A program made the position numbers and the translations under genes. Positions 22,137 to 31,437 of a stretch of DNA of 64,000 bases are shown one piece after another. How positions within the stretch are numbered: the stretch's first letter is position 1; every line of letters begins with the position of its first letter. The DNA is from Sphingomonas sp. Leaf21 (GTDB lineage: Bacteria; Pseudomonadota; Alphaproteobacteria; Sphingomonadales; Sphingomonadaceae). The notes below the pieces were generated by a model. It was given only the letters and a program-made list of their open reading frames with translations. It was not told where the DNA came from and made no database searches. The stretch covers positions 1 to 64,000 of the forward strand of contig NZ_CAKASM010000004.1 in NCBI RefSeq assembly GCF_916858675.1. The letters are read 5' to 3'.

Positions 22137-22523
22137 TTACGCCTCGGCGGTTTCTTCGGCCGGAGCGTTGGCGGCTTCCTGAGCGGCCTTCAGCTTCTCG
22201 GCACGCTCCTCGGCGCGCTCGGTGGCCTTTTCGCCAGGCTTCGCCTTGTTCGGGTTGTTGCGCGCGGCGCGCTCACGAACGCCGGCGGCGTCGAGGAAGC
22301 GGGCGACGCGATCGGTCGGCTGCGCGCCATTGGCCAGCCAGTGCTTCGCGCGCTCGGCGTCGAGCTGCACGCGCTGGTCATTGTCCTTGGCGAGAAGCGG
22401 ATTGTAGTTGCCGATCTTCTCGATGAACTTGCCGTCGCGCGGCGCACGGGCGTCGGCCACCACGATGCGGTAGTAAGGGCGCTTCTTGGAGCCACCACGC
22501 GACAGACGAATGCTGAGAGCCAT
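22137..22523 (-). CDS. rpsP: Ribosomal protein S16
   Basis: A 128-residue small-subunit protein. The conserved core [31 protein letters not shown] and [19 protein letters not shown] occupies residues 1-80. The C-terminal 45 residues are an alanine/glutamate/lysine-rich tail ([18 protein letters not shown]), longer than in enterobacteria but common in alphaproteobacteria. It follows ffh by about 57 bases. Confidence 0.98.
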   Translation of the reverse strand: MALSIRLSRGGSKKRPYYRIVVADARAPRDGKFIEKIGNYNPLLAKDNDQRVQLDAERAKHWLANGAQPTDRVARFLDAAGVRERAARNNPNKAKPGEKATERAEERAEKLKAAQEAANAPAEETAEA

Positions 22524-22580
22524 ATTATAGTCCTTGAGTTGAAACGTTCGAATTCACCGGCATTCCGTCCGGCGCGGGGG

Positions 22581-24101
22581 TTATTTCTTCTTGAGGAGAT
22601 TCTCGAAGCCGGGGGGCAGCTTGGGCATCCCGTCGGGCAGCTTGCCGCCGCCCATTCCGCCCAGACCACCACCGGGCAGGCCGTTCGAGCCCGCCTTGCC
22701 CAGCATCTCGCCCATCTGCGGGCCGCCCAGCGCGTTGCCCAGGCCGCCAAGCCCGCCCTTGCCGAGCATCGACATCATGCCCTTGATGCCGCCCATCTTC
22801 TTGATCTTCTTCATCGCCGTGGACATTTCCTGATGCATCTTCAGGAGCTTGTTCACGTCCTGCACCGTGGTGCCCGAACCCTTGGCGATGCGGATCTTGC
22901 GCTTGGCGTTGATCAGCTCGGGCTTGCCGCGCTCCTTGGGCGTCATCGAGGTGATGATCGCATCCATGCGGAGCAGGATCTTGTCGCCACCGGCATCGGC
23001 CAACGCGTTCTGCGCCTTCTTCATGCCCGGCATCATGCCCGCCAGCGCGCCCAGGCCACCCATGCGGCGCATCTGTTGAAGCTGGCCGCGCAGGTCGTCC
23101 ATGTCGAACTGACCCTTGGCCATCTTCTTGGCCATGCGCTCGGCGTCTTCCTGCTGGATAGACTCCGCCGCGCGCTCGACCAGCGACACGACGTCGCCCA
23201 TGCCCAGGATGCGACCCGCGACACGCTCCGGATGGAAGGCCTCCAGCGCGTCCATCTTTTCGCCGACACCGGCGAACTTGATGGGCTTGCCGGTGACCGC
23301 GCGCATCGACAGCGCCGCACCGCCGCGCGCGTCGCCGTCCATGCGGGTCAGCACCACACCGGTCAGCGGCACCTGCTCCGAGAAGCTGGTCGCGACGTTC
23401 ACCGCGTCCTGGCCGGTCAGCGAGTCGACGACGAGCAGGATTTCCTGCGGCCGGGCGATCTCCGCCACCGCCTTCATCTCGTCCATCAGCGCCTGGTCGA
23501 CGTGCAGACGACCGGCGGTGTCGAGCATCAGGACGTCGAAGCCCTGGAGCTTGGCGGCCTGCATCGCGCGGCGCGCGATCTCGACCGGCTGCTGCCCGGC
23601 GATGATCGGCAGGGTCGACACCTCGACCTGCGTGCCCAGCGTCGCGAGCTGTTCCTGCGCGGCCGGGCGATTGACGTCGAGCGACGCCATCAGCACCTTC
23701 TTGCGCTCACGGCCCATCGCCCCGCCCGACAGCCGCTTGGCGATCTTGGCGGTGGTGGTCGTCTTGCCCGAACCCTGAAGACCGACCATCATCACGACGG
23801 CGGGGGGCGTCACGTCGAGCAGCAGCTCGCTGGCATCCGCGCCCAGCATCGCGACCAGCGCGTCGTGGACGATCTTGACGACCTGCTGCCCCGGCGTGAT
23901 CGAGCGAAGGACGTTCTGGCCGATCGCCTGTTCGGTGATCTTGTCGACGAACTCACGTGCGACCGGCAGCGCGACGTCGGCTTCGAGGAGCGCGACGCGC
24001 ACCTCGCGCATGGCGGTGCGGACATCCGCCTCGGTCAGCGCGCCACGGCCGCGGAGGCGGTCGAAAACGCCGCCAAGCCGATCGCTCAAGCTGTCGAACA
24101 T
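22581..24101 (-). CDS. ffh: Signal recognition particle protein Ffh
   Basis: A 506-residue SRP GTPase that binds SRP RNA and signal sequences and docks with FtsY at the membrane. It has the N domain (residues 1-85), the G domain with GLQGSGKTTTTAKIAKRLSG near residue 105, DTAGRLHVDQ and TRMDGDARGGAAL, and then the methionine-rich M domain from about residue 320 (MRRMGGLGALAGMMPGMKKA). The C-terminal 60 residues are glycine/methionine-rich. The partner RNA gene (55219) and ftsY (27713) lie in this window. Confidence 0.98.
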   Translation of the reverse strand: MFDSLSDRLGGVFDRLRGRGALTEADVRTAMREVRVALLEADVALPVAREFVDKITEQAIGQNVLRSITPGQQVVKIVHDALVAMLGADASELLLDVTPPAVVMMVGLQGSGKTTTTAKIAKRLSGGAMGRERKKVLMASLDVNRPAAQEQLATLGTQVEVSTLPIIAGQQPVEIARRAMQAAKLQGFDVLMLDTAGRLHVDQALMDEMKAVAEIARPQEILLVVDSLTGQDAVNVATSFSEQVPLTGVVLTRMDGDARGGAALSMRAVTGKPIKFAGVGEKMDALEAFHPERVAGRILGMGDVVSLVERAAESIQQEDAERMAKKMAKGQFDMDDLRGQLQQMRRMGGLGALAGMMPGMKKAQNALADAGGDKILLRMDAIITSMTPKERGKPELINAKRKIRIAKGSGTTVQDVNKLLKMHQEMSTAMKKIKKMGGIKGMMSMLGKGGLGGLGNALGGPQMGEMLGKAGSNGLPGGGLGGMGGGKLPDGMPKLPPGFENLLKKK

Positions 24102-24378
24102 AGCCTCACCTCGTCAAAACCCGGCCCGAAAGCCAACGACATCCCACCAAACGCAAAAGCGCCGGCGGGCGAAACCTCGCCGGCCAGCGTGCACCCTTGG
24201 GCGCTTCACTTTCACATTCCGAAACGGAACCTGGCGGGGCCTGTATGGGAAAACGCCGCGCGGCGCAAGTCGTGACCCGTCGCCCCCGCCCGCGAAGGCC
24301 GACGCGTTCCGGCGCATAGCGGGGGCGGACGGGCGCGGCGTTAACGGGTTGTACACTCCTACATGCGACCCATTCTCC

Positions 24379-25923
24379 ATGTCCGGGTCGCACCAGAACA
24401 ATGCCAGTGCCAATGTCCCCGCACGCCTGTTGAGCGTTGCGGTGGCGGGCGGCATGATCCTGCTGGGTGTGGCCATCATACTGATCCAACTCGGCCTGGA
24501 TCTGCCCGCCAAGCTCCTGTTGTCGGCGACGGCGGCGGCCTCGGCACTGGTCTATTGGCGGCTTCCGGCGCTCCAGTCGCGGATACGCGCCGATCCCGAA
24601 CTGCGCGATTCCCTTACCGGGCTCGCCAATCGCCGTGCGTTCAACGATAGCGCGCAGACGATGATAGAGGCGATGCGCCGTCGCAAGCGTGGCGTCGCGC
24701 TTCTGTTGCTCGACATCGACCGGTTCCGCGCCTTTGCCGGATCCTTCGGCCATGACGCCGGGGACAGCCTGCTCCAGCATGTCGCCAAGACGATCCGGGC
24801 GGAGGCGCCGTCGGAGGCGATCGTCGCGCGGTTCGAAAGCGATTGTTTCGGCTGCCTCGTCTCGTTCGACCCGCGCGCCCGCGAGCGGATCGATCGACTG
24901 GCCGACCGGCTCGCCATTCGCCTGGGCCAGCCGGTCCGCATGGCCGATCAGGATTTCGCGCCCCGCACCGCGATCGCGCTCAGCCGGATCATCGGCGATG
25001 ACGGCAGCGTCGACCAGCTTGTCCGCGAGGCCGATCTCGCGCTGATCGCCGCCAAGGCGCGCGGCGACGGCAAGCCCCTGTGGTTCGAGCCCGCGATGCA
25101 GGACGCGATGGCCGAGCGCAACATCATCATCACCGACCTGCGCACCGCGCTGGCCGAGGGGCACATCACCCCCCGCTTCCAGCCGCAGGTCGATCTGGGC
25201 ACCGGCCGCCTGACCGGGTTCGAGGTGTCGGGGCATTGGGAACATCCGGTGCTGGGCGCGATCACCGCCGACCGCTTCCTACCGGTGGCCGAGGCGTGCG
25301 GCCTGTCGGGCGACGTGTCGCTCAGCCTGATGCGTCAGGCGATGGCGGGAGCACGCGACTGGGATCCGTCGATCACCCTGTCGGTGCCGCTGGTCGCCTC
25401 GCAATTCCAGGATGCCTGGCTGGCGCAGAAGATCATCAAGACGCTGACCGAGTGCGGCTTTCCCGCGCACCGCCTGGAAATCGAGCTGACCGAGAATGCG
25501 CTGTTCGCCAACCTCGCGCTGGCGCAGTCGATCGTCGTCAGCCTGAAGAACCAGGGCATCGCGCTGGCGCTCGACCATTTCGGCAGCGGTCATTCCAGCC
25601 TGGCGCATTTGCGCGTCCTGCCCTTCGACCGGGTGCGGATCGATCCCGATTTCATCCGCAACATGACCGCCGATCCCGATTGCAGCGCGATCGTCTCGGC
25701 CATCGTCCAGCTCGGCGACAATCTGCACCTGCCGATCGCCGCCAAGGGGCTGCGCGACTCCGAGACGGAGTTGCGCCTGCGCGAGATTGGCTGCTCGCAC
25801 GGCCAGGGTCCGCTCTACGGCCCGATGCTCGACCTGGCGCAGGTGCGTCAGTTGCTCGCCGAGAAGCGCCTGCTCGCGGGGGTTTCCAGCGCGCCGGTTA
25901 CCACCCCGCGTCTGGCTGGCTGA
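24379..25923 (+). CDS. Degenerate GGDEF-EAL membrane protein
   Basis: A 514-residue protein with two hydrophobic segments near the N-terminus (LLSVAVAGGMILLGVAIILI and LLLSATAAASALVYW), a GGDEF domain (residues about 70-235) and an EAL domain (about 255-500). Both active sites have decayed. The GGDEF signature is ESDCF, and the EAL motif is EVS (LTGFEVSGHWEHP). The DDFGTGYSS metal-site block reads DHFGSGHSS, and the KID lysine motif reads RIDPDF. It therefore probably neither makes nor degrades c-di-GMP and may bind it or a partner instead. Start ATG at 24379; the longer upstream frame runs antisense through ffh. Confidence 0.88.
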   Translation: MSGSHQNNASANVPARLLSVAVAGGMILLGVAIILIQLGLDLPAKLLLSATAAASALVYWRLPALQSRIRADPELRDSLTGLANRRAFNDSAQTMIEAMRRRKRGVALLLLDIDRFRAFAGSFGHDAGDSLLQHVAKTIRAEAPSEAIVARFESDCFGCLVSFDPRARERIDRLADRLAIRLGQPVRMADQDFAPRTAIALSRIIGDDGSVDQLVREADLALIAAKARGDGKPLWFEPAMQDAMAERNIIITDLRTALAEGHITPRFQPQVDLGTGRLTGFEVSGHWEHPVLGAITADRFLPVAEACGLSGDVSLSLMRQAMAGARDWDPSITLSVPLVASQFQDAWLAQKIIKTLTECGFPAHRLEIELTENALFANLALAQSIVVSLKNQGIALALDHFGSGHSSLAHLRVLPFDRVRIDPDFIRNMTADPDCSAIVSAIVQLGDNLHLPIAAKGLRDSETELRLREIGCSHGQGPLYGPMLDLAQVRQLLAEKRLLAGVSSAPVTTPRLAG

Positions 25924-26473
25924 GATAGGCGCGTTCCGCGTCGGTCGTCGCCCGGCCGAGCGCCGCGTTGCGGCTGGGGAACCGACCATGGCAACGGATG
26001 ACATCACGGTGATCCCGCGCGAAGCCCAGATTGTCCTCTCGCCCCAGTTCGGCGAATTTGGCGACGCTGAGATCCTGCATGGAACGCGACTCGGCGTGCA
26101 TCAGCGGCATGTAGAGGAACACCCGCCGATCGGGCGGATAACGCGCCTCCCACCCCGCATCGATCGCTTGCAGGCACAGGGCGAGCGCCAGGGGATCGGC
26201 GGCGAAGGCTTGGGCCGAGCCCCGGTGCACATTGCGCGAAAACTGGTCGAGCAACAGGATCGCCGCCAGCAGCGTGTCCGGATCGTCGCGCCAGCCGATC
26301 GCCCCGGTCGCCATCACCCGATCGCGCGTCGCCCCGAACCGCTCGGCGATCACCCGGTCGAGCGACTCGTCCTTGGCGAAATGCCGGTCGGGTGCCAGAC
26401 CGAACCAGAAGTCCAGCACGTCCTGCGTCTCCGCGTGGACACGTCGTTCATCCATCCCTAGATCGGCAGTCAT
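25898..26473 (-). CDS. DUF924 family protein
   Basis: A 191-residue helical protein of the DUF924 family; molecular function unknown. Typical segments are DVLDFWFGLAPDRHF, LLAAILLLDQFSRNVHRG, FLYMPLMHAES and FARDHRDVIRCHGRFPSRNAALGR, where conserved His/Arg/Asp residues cluster. I favour the ATG at 26473, which has GGGAGGG upstream; an internal ATG at 26455 is possible. The favoured start shares its bases with the divergent mtaB start. Its 3' end overlaps the GGDEF-EAL gene by 26 bases. Confidence 0.85.
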   Translation of the reverse strand: MTADLGMDERRVHAETQDVLDFWFGLAPDRHFAKDESLDRVIAERFGATRDRVMATGAIGWRDDPDTLLAAILLLDQFSRNVHRGSAQAFAADPLALALCLQAIDAGWEARYPPDRRVFLYMPLMHAESRSMQDLSVAKFAELGREDNLGFARDHRDVIRCHGRFPSRNAALGRATTDAERAYLSQPDAGW

Positions 26474-27716
26474 GTCGTCCCTCCCTGGGCCCGAGATCAT
26501 CAGTCTGGGCTGTCGCCTCAATATCGCCGAAAGCGAAACGATCCGCGCGCTGGCCGCCGGGCGCGCCGACACGGTCGTGGTCAACAGTTGCGCCGTGACC
26601 AACGAAGCCGTCAAGCAGACCCGCGCCGCGATCCGCCGCGCGGCCAAGGCGCGTCCCGAGGCGCAGATCGTCGTGACCGGCTGTGCGGCGCAGATCGATC
26701 CGGACAGCTTTGCCGCCATGCCCGAAGTCGCGCGCGTGCTGGGCAATGCCGACAAGCTGCGACCGGAAAGCTGGGCGTCGGCCGAGCCGATGCTGGTCAC
26801 CGACCTGTCGCGCGTGGTCGAGACCGCGCCGCACCTCGCGGCCGCCTTTGCCGGTCATGCGCGCGCCTTTGTCGAAGTGCAGAATGGCTGCGACCACGCC
26901 TGCACCTTCTGCATCATCCCGACCGGGCGGGGGCCAAGCCGTTCGGTGCCCGCCGGGCTGGTGATCGAGCGGATCGCGCGCGCGGTGGAGCTGGGCCACC
27001 GGGAGGTCGTGCTGACCGGCGTCGACCTGACCAGCTATGGCCATGACCTGCCCGGCGCACCCAGCCTGGGCCTGCTGGTCGAGCGTATCCTGACCCATGT
27101 CCCCGCCCTGCCCCGGCTGCGCCTCTCCTCGCTCGACTCGATCGAGATCGATGACCGGCTGTTCGAACTGGTGACCGGCGAGGCGCGGGTGATGCCGCAT
27201 CTCCACCTCTCGCTCCAGGCGGGCAACGACCTGATCCTGAAGCGGATGAAGCGCCGCCACAGTCGCGCGCAATCGGTCGCCATCGTCGAGCGGTTGCTGA
27301 CCGCGCGGCCCGACATCGCGATCGGCGCCGACCTGATCGCGGGCTTCCCGACCGAGGACGCGGCGATGGCGGCGGATACGCTGGCGCTGATCGACGATTG
27401 CCAGATCGTCCATGCGCATATCTTTCCCTATTCGGCGCGCGACGGCACCCCCGCCGCGCGGATGCCGCAGGTTCCCCATCCCCTCCGCCGCGAGCGGGCG
27501 GCCCGACTGCGCGAAGCCGCCGCACGCCGTCGCCGCGAGTGGCTGGCGCGCCAGGTCGGCCAGACCCGCGAGGTGCTGGTCGAGCGCCCCGGCACGCGCG
27601 GCCACGCGCCCGACTTCGCCGACATTCATTTTTCCTCCGCCACCGAACCGGGCCGCATCGCCCGCGTTCGGGTCACGGCGGCGACCGAAACCCATCTGAT
27701 CGGACAATTGGCATGA
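26472..27716 (+). CDS. mtaB: tRNA t6A37 methylthiotransferase MtaB
   Basis: A 414-residue radical-SAM enzyme that adds a methylthio group to t6A37 in tRNAs reading ANN codons. The N-terminal UPF0004 domain (ISLGCRLNIAESE, VVNSCAVTNEAVKQTR, VTGCAAQ) supplies three cysteines for the auxiliary cluster. The radical-SAM motif CDHACTFCIIPTGRG is at about residues 140-154. A C-terminal TRAM-like domain with GQTREVLVE follows. SLGCRLN rather than LGCPKN points to MtaB, not RimO or MiaB. It overlaps ftsY by four bases. Confidence 0.93.
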   Translation: MSSLPGPEIISLGCRLNIAESETIRALAAGRADTVVVNSCAVTNEAVKQTRAAIRRAAKARPEAQIVVTGCAAQIDPDSFAAMPEVARVLGNADKLRPESWASAEPMLVTDLSRVVETAPHLAAAFAGHARAFVEVQNGCDHACTFCIIPTGRGPSRSVPAGLVIERIARAVELGHREVVLTGVDLTSYGHDLPGAPSLGLLVERILTHVPALPRLRLSSLDSIEIDDRLFELVTGEARVMPHLHLSLQAGNDLILKRMKRRHSRAQSVAIVERLLTARPDIAIGADLIAGFPTEDAAMAADTLALIDDCQIVHAHIFPYSARDGTPAARMPQVPHPLRRERAARLREAAARRRREWLARQVGQTREVLVERPGTRGHAPDFADIHFSSATEPGRIARVRVTAATETHLIGQLA

Positions 27717-28648
27717 GTTCTTCCTCCTCCTGGCACGACAAGCTGCTCGGCGGTTTCCGTCGCACCTCGGACCGGCTGGTCGGCAATCTGGCGGGCCTGG
27801 GCACCGCACGGCTCGATGACGACACGCTCGACGAGATCGAGGAAGCGCTGATCGCCTCCGACCTCGGCCCCGAAACGGCGGGCCATATCCGGACCCGGTT
27901 GGCCGAGGGCAGCTTCGAGCGGAACATGGAGGATCTGGGCATCCGCCTGGTCGTCGCCGAGGAGGTGGAGAAGGCGCTGGCCAAGGTCGCCACCCCGCTG
28001 GAGATCGACGCCTTCCCCCGGCCGCAGGTGATCCTAGTCATCGGCGTCAACGGATCGGGCAAGACGACCACCATCGCCAAGCTGGCGCATCTGTTCATGG
28101 AACAGGATTACGGCGTGATGCTGGCGGCGGGCGACACCTTCCGCGCCGCCGCCATCGGCCAGCTCGCCACCTGGGCCGAGCGCGTGGGCGTCCCCATCGT
28201 CTCGGGCAAGGAAGGCGGCGACGCGGCGGGCATCGTCTATGAGGCGGTGAAGCAGGCGACCGCGACCGGCATCGACGTGCTGATCGTCGACACCGCCGGA
28301 CGCCTCCAGAACAAGCGCGAGCTGATGGACGAGCTGTCCAAGATCCGCCGCGTGCTCGGCCGCCTGAACCCCGAGGCGCCGCACGATATCCTGCTGGTGC
28401 TCGATGCGACCACCGGTCAGAACGCGCTCAACCAGATCGAGGTGTTCAAGGACGTGGCGGGCGTCACCGGGCTGGTCATGACCAAGCTGGATGGCACCGC
28501 GCGCGGCGGCGTTCTGGTCGCGGCGGCGGAGAAATACGGCCTGCCGATCCACGCCATCGGCGTCGGCGAGGGCATGACCGACCTGCGCCCCTTCGACGCC
28601 AACGAAGTCAGCCGGATCATCGCCGGGATCGAGGGAGGTCGCAAGTGA
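27713..28648 (+). CDS. ftsY: Signal recognition particle receptor FtsY
   Basis: A 311-residue SRP receptor GTPase, short because it lacks the long acidic A domain of enterobacterial FtsY. The N domain occupies residues 1-90 and the NG core has GVNGSGKTTTIAKLA near 111, GDTFRAAAIGQL, DTAGRLQNK near 192 and TKLDGTARGG near 256, ending DLRPFDANE. It starts with an ATG overlapping the mtaB stop (ATGA) and ends overlapping the yciB GTG (GTGA), so three genes form a coupled unit. Confidence 0.97.
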   Translation: MSSSSSWHDKLLGGFRRTSDRLVGNLAGLGTARLDDDTLDEIEEALIASDLGPETAGHIRTRLAEGSFERNMEDLGIRLVVAEEVEKALAKVATPLEIDAFPRPQVILVIGVNGSGKTTTIAKLAHLFMEQDYGVMLAAGDTFRAAAIGQLATWAERVGVPIVSGKEGGDAAGIVYEAVKQATATGIDVLIVDTAGRLQNKRELMDELSKIRRVLGRLNPEAPHDILLVLDATTGQNALNQIEVFKDVAGVTGLVMTKLDGTARGGVLVAAAEKYGLPIHAIGVGEGMTDLRPFDANEVSRIIAGIEGGRK

Positions 28649-29259
28649 GCACGCAGCAGAAGGAAGCGAGCGCCGCGCTCAAGGCCGGGATCGAATATGG
28701 CCCGCTGGTCCTGTTCTTCGCGGTCAATTTCCTCGCGCCGATGGGGCCGCTGACCCGCGTACTGGTCGCGACCGGCGTCTTCATGGCGGCCACCGTCGTC
28801 TCGATGATCGTCAGCAAGGTGAAGCTCGGCCGCGTCTCGCCGATGCTGTGGCTGTCGGGCCTGTTGGTCGTCGTGTTCGGCGGCCTGACCCTGTATTTCC
28901 ACGACGAACGCTTCATCAAGATGAAGCCGACCATCGTCTATGCGATGTTCTCCGCGCTCCTGTTCTTCGGACTGGCGACCGGGCGACCGCTGATCCAGCT
29001 CGTGCTGGGCAGCGTCTATTCGGGGCTGACCCCGGTCGGCTGGCGTAAGCTGACCCGCAACTGGGCGATCTTCTTCGCCTTCATGGCGGTGCTGAACGAG
29101 GCGGTGTGGCGCAACTCGACCTGGGACTTCTGGGTCGGGTTCAAGCTGTGGGGCGCGATGCCGCTGACGCTGGGCTTCGCGGTCGTGAATATCCCGATGC
29201 TGATGAAGCATGGGCTGAACGCGGACGACGCGAAGGTCGACGACCCGCCGGTGGAGTGA
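28645..29259 (+). CDS. yciB: Inner-membrane septation protein YciB/IspZ
   Basis: A 204-residue multi-pass inner membrane protein of the YciB (IspA/IspZ) family, linked to septation and envelope integrity. About five or six membrane segments are visible. Family blocks include EYGPLVLFFAVNF, LTLYFHDERFIKMKPTIVY, GWRKLTRNWAIFFAFMAVLNE and NSTWDFWVGFKLWGAMPLT. The start is a GTG within the ftsY stop. A hairpin with a T-run follows at 29298. Confidence 0.95.
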   Translation: MSTQQKEASAALKAGIEYGPLVLFFAVNFLAPMGPLTRVLVATGVFMAATVVSMIVSKVKLGRVSPMLWLSGLLVVVFGGLTLYFHDERFIKMKPTIVYAMFSALLFFGLATGRPLIQLVLGSVYSGLTPVGWRKLTRNWAIFFAFMAVLNEAVWRNSTWDFWVGFKLWGAMPLTLGFAVVNIPMLMKHGLNADDAKVDDPPVE

Positions 29260-29297
29260 TTTAAATTCCTCCCCTTGCAGGGGAGGAATAGACACGA

Positions 29298-29327
29298 AAA
29301 AGGGCGGCCCCGGTGGAGCCGCCCTTT
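29298..29327. terminator. Shared terminator of yciB and sod
   Basis: Stem AAAGGGCGGC / GCCGCCCTTT with a short loop, between the convergent yciB and sod genes. A-rich sequence on the left gives a T-run when read on the minus strand (29293-29299). A second small hairpin (TCCCCTTGCAGGGGA) lies just upstream at 29268-29285. Confidence 0.85.
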
Positions 29328-29353
29328 CCTTGTCCGAACCGGACGTCGCGAAA

Positions 29354-29965
29354 TTACGCGACCGCCGCCTCGTACCGGCGACCGGCCTCGTCCCAGTTCA
29401 CCACGTCCCACCAGGCCTTCAGATAGCCCGGACGGTCGTTCATATAGGTCAGGTAATAGGCGTGCTCCCACACGTCGTTACCCAGGATCGGCGTGCCCTT
29501 GTCGGCGACGACGTCCATCAACGGATTGTCCTGGTTCGGGGTCGAGGTGACCTTCAGCTTGCCGTCGGCGTCCGCGATCACCCAGGCCCAGCCCGAGCCG
29601 AACTGGCCCGCACCCTTGGTGTTGAACTCGTCCTTCAGCTTGTCGAGACCGCCGAACGCCTCGATGGCTTCGGCCAGCTTGCCCGAGGGCTGGGTCGTGC
29701 CGGGCTTGGTCATGATCTTCCAGAAGAAGTCGTGGTTCCAATAGCCGCCGCCATTGTTGCGGACCGCCGCCGGGGCCGACGAGATGTTCGCGATGATGTC
29801 CTCGATCGACTTGCCCTGGAGCGAGGTGTCCGCCGCGATCGCCTCGTTCAGCTTGTTGGTATAGGCCGCATGATGCTTGTCGTGGTGGAAGGTCATCGTC
29901 TCCTTGGAGATGACCGGCTCCAGCGCGTCATAGTCATACGGCAGGGGCGGCAGTTCGAAAGCCAT
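29354..29965 (-). CDS. sod: Superoxide dismutase, Mn-type signature
   Basis: A 203-residue cytoplasmic superoxide dismutase of the Fe/Mn family. Metal ligands are His27, His78 (YWNHDFFW), Asp164 and His168 (DVWEHAYY). Two positions that separate Fe from Mn enzymes point to manganese or cambialistic use. The NNGGGYWNH block has Gly where Fe enzymes carry Gln (AAQ), and the second-sphere glutamine is supplied by TPNQDNPL, as in Mn enzymes. The ATG at 29965 follows AAAGGAG. It is a single gene, convergent with yciB. Database labels of 'Fe' type may be wrong for this sequence. Confidence 0.93.
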   Translation of the reverse strand: MAFELPPLPYDYDALEPVISKETMTFHHDKHHAAYTNKLNEAIAADTSLQGKSIEDIIANISSAPAAVRNNGGGYWNHDFFWKIMTKPGTTQPSGKLAEAIEAFGGLDKLKDEFNTKGAGQFGSGWAWVIADADGKLKVTSTPNQDNPLMDVVADKGTPILGNDVWEHAYYLTYMNDRPGYLKAWWDVVNWDEAGRRYEAAVA

Positions 29966-30031
29966 GGTGATTGCTCCTTTGGGGTTTGCCTGTGGCAACG
30001 CCGGGCGCTCCAAATGGCTCCCCGAGCGGAG

Positions 30032-31081
<1,050 letters not shown>

Positions 31082-31181
31082 TCCCAACAGGTGGCGGATT
31101 TTCCCAACGCTTGGCAAGAGCGCAATCGTTGGCCGAACGCAACTATTTCACAACCATCTGTATTTGCGGCATTTTTGGAAT

Positions 31182-31197
31182 TGGCACGCGTCCTGCA
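31182..31197 (+). promoter_or_regulatory. Sigma-54 promoter of the psp operon
   Basis: TGGCACGCGTCCTGCA has the invariant GG and GC spaced as in -24/-12 promoters (consensus TGGCACG-N4-TTGCA) with a single mismatch. It lies 60 bases before the first small ORF and beside pspF, whose product would activate it. An AT-rich stretch upstream (31140-31180) could hold PspF and IHF sites. Confidence 0.9.
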
Positions 31198-31256
31198 ATG
31201 CTTCTGGCATCCCGCCGATGAGCGGACCAAGACAATGATATCAGGGAGTTTCCACC

Positions 31257-31406
31257 ATGTTCGCCACCACCGTCACCCGCCAGATCGCCGCCATCGCCTG
31301 CACCGTCGTGATGAGCGCCACCTGCCTGATGGGCGCCCTCGCCCCCGCGCATGTTGCCGTCACCGACACTGCACCGGTTGCGGCGATCGAGGCTCCGGTC
31401 GCATAA
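31257..31406 (+). CDS. 49-residue psp leader-gene protein
   Basis: A short gene, first in the psp transcript: ATG at 31257 preceded by AGGGAG, stop at 31404-31406. The product is MFATTVTRQIAAIACTVVMS followed by a hydrophobic stretch (ATCLMGALAPAHVAV), a signal-peptide or single-anchor pattern, and a short polar tail. I do not recognise a family. Good ribosome site, close spacing to pspA (31 bases) and consistent codon use argue it is translated. It may be an exported peptide. Confidence 0.65.
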   Translation: MFATTVTRQIAAIACTVVMSATCLMGALAPAHVAVTDTAPVAAIEAPVA

Positions 31407-31437
31407 TCCCCGAATAGTCGCCATCAAGGAGTATCCG

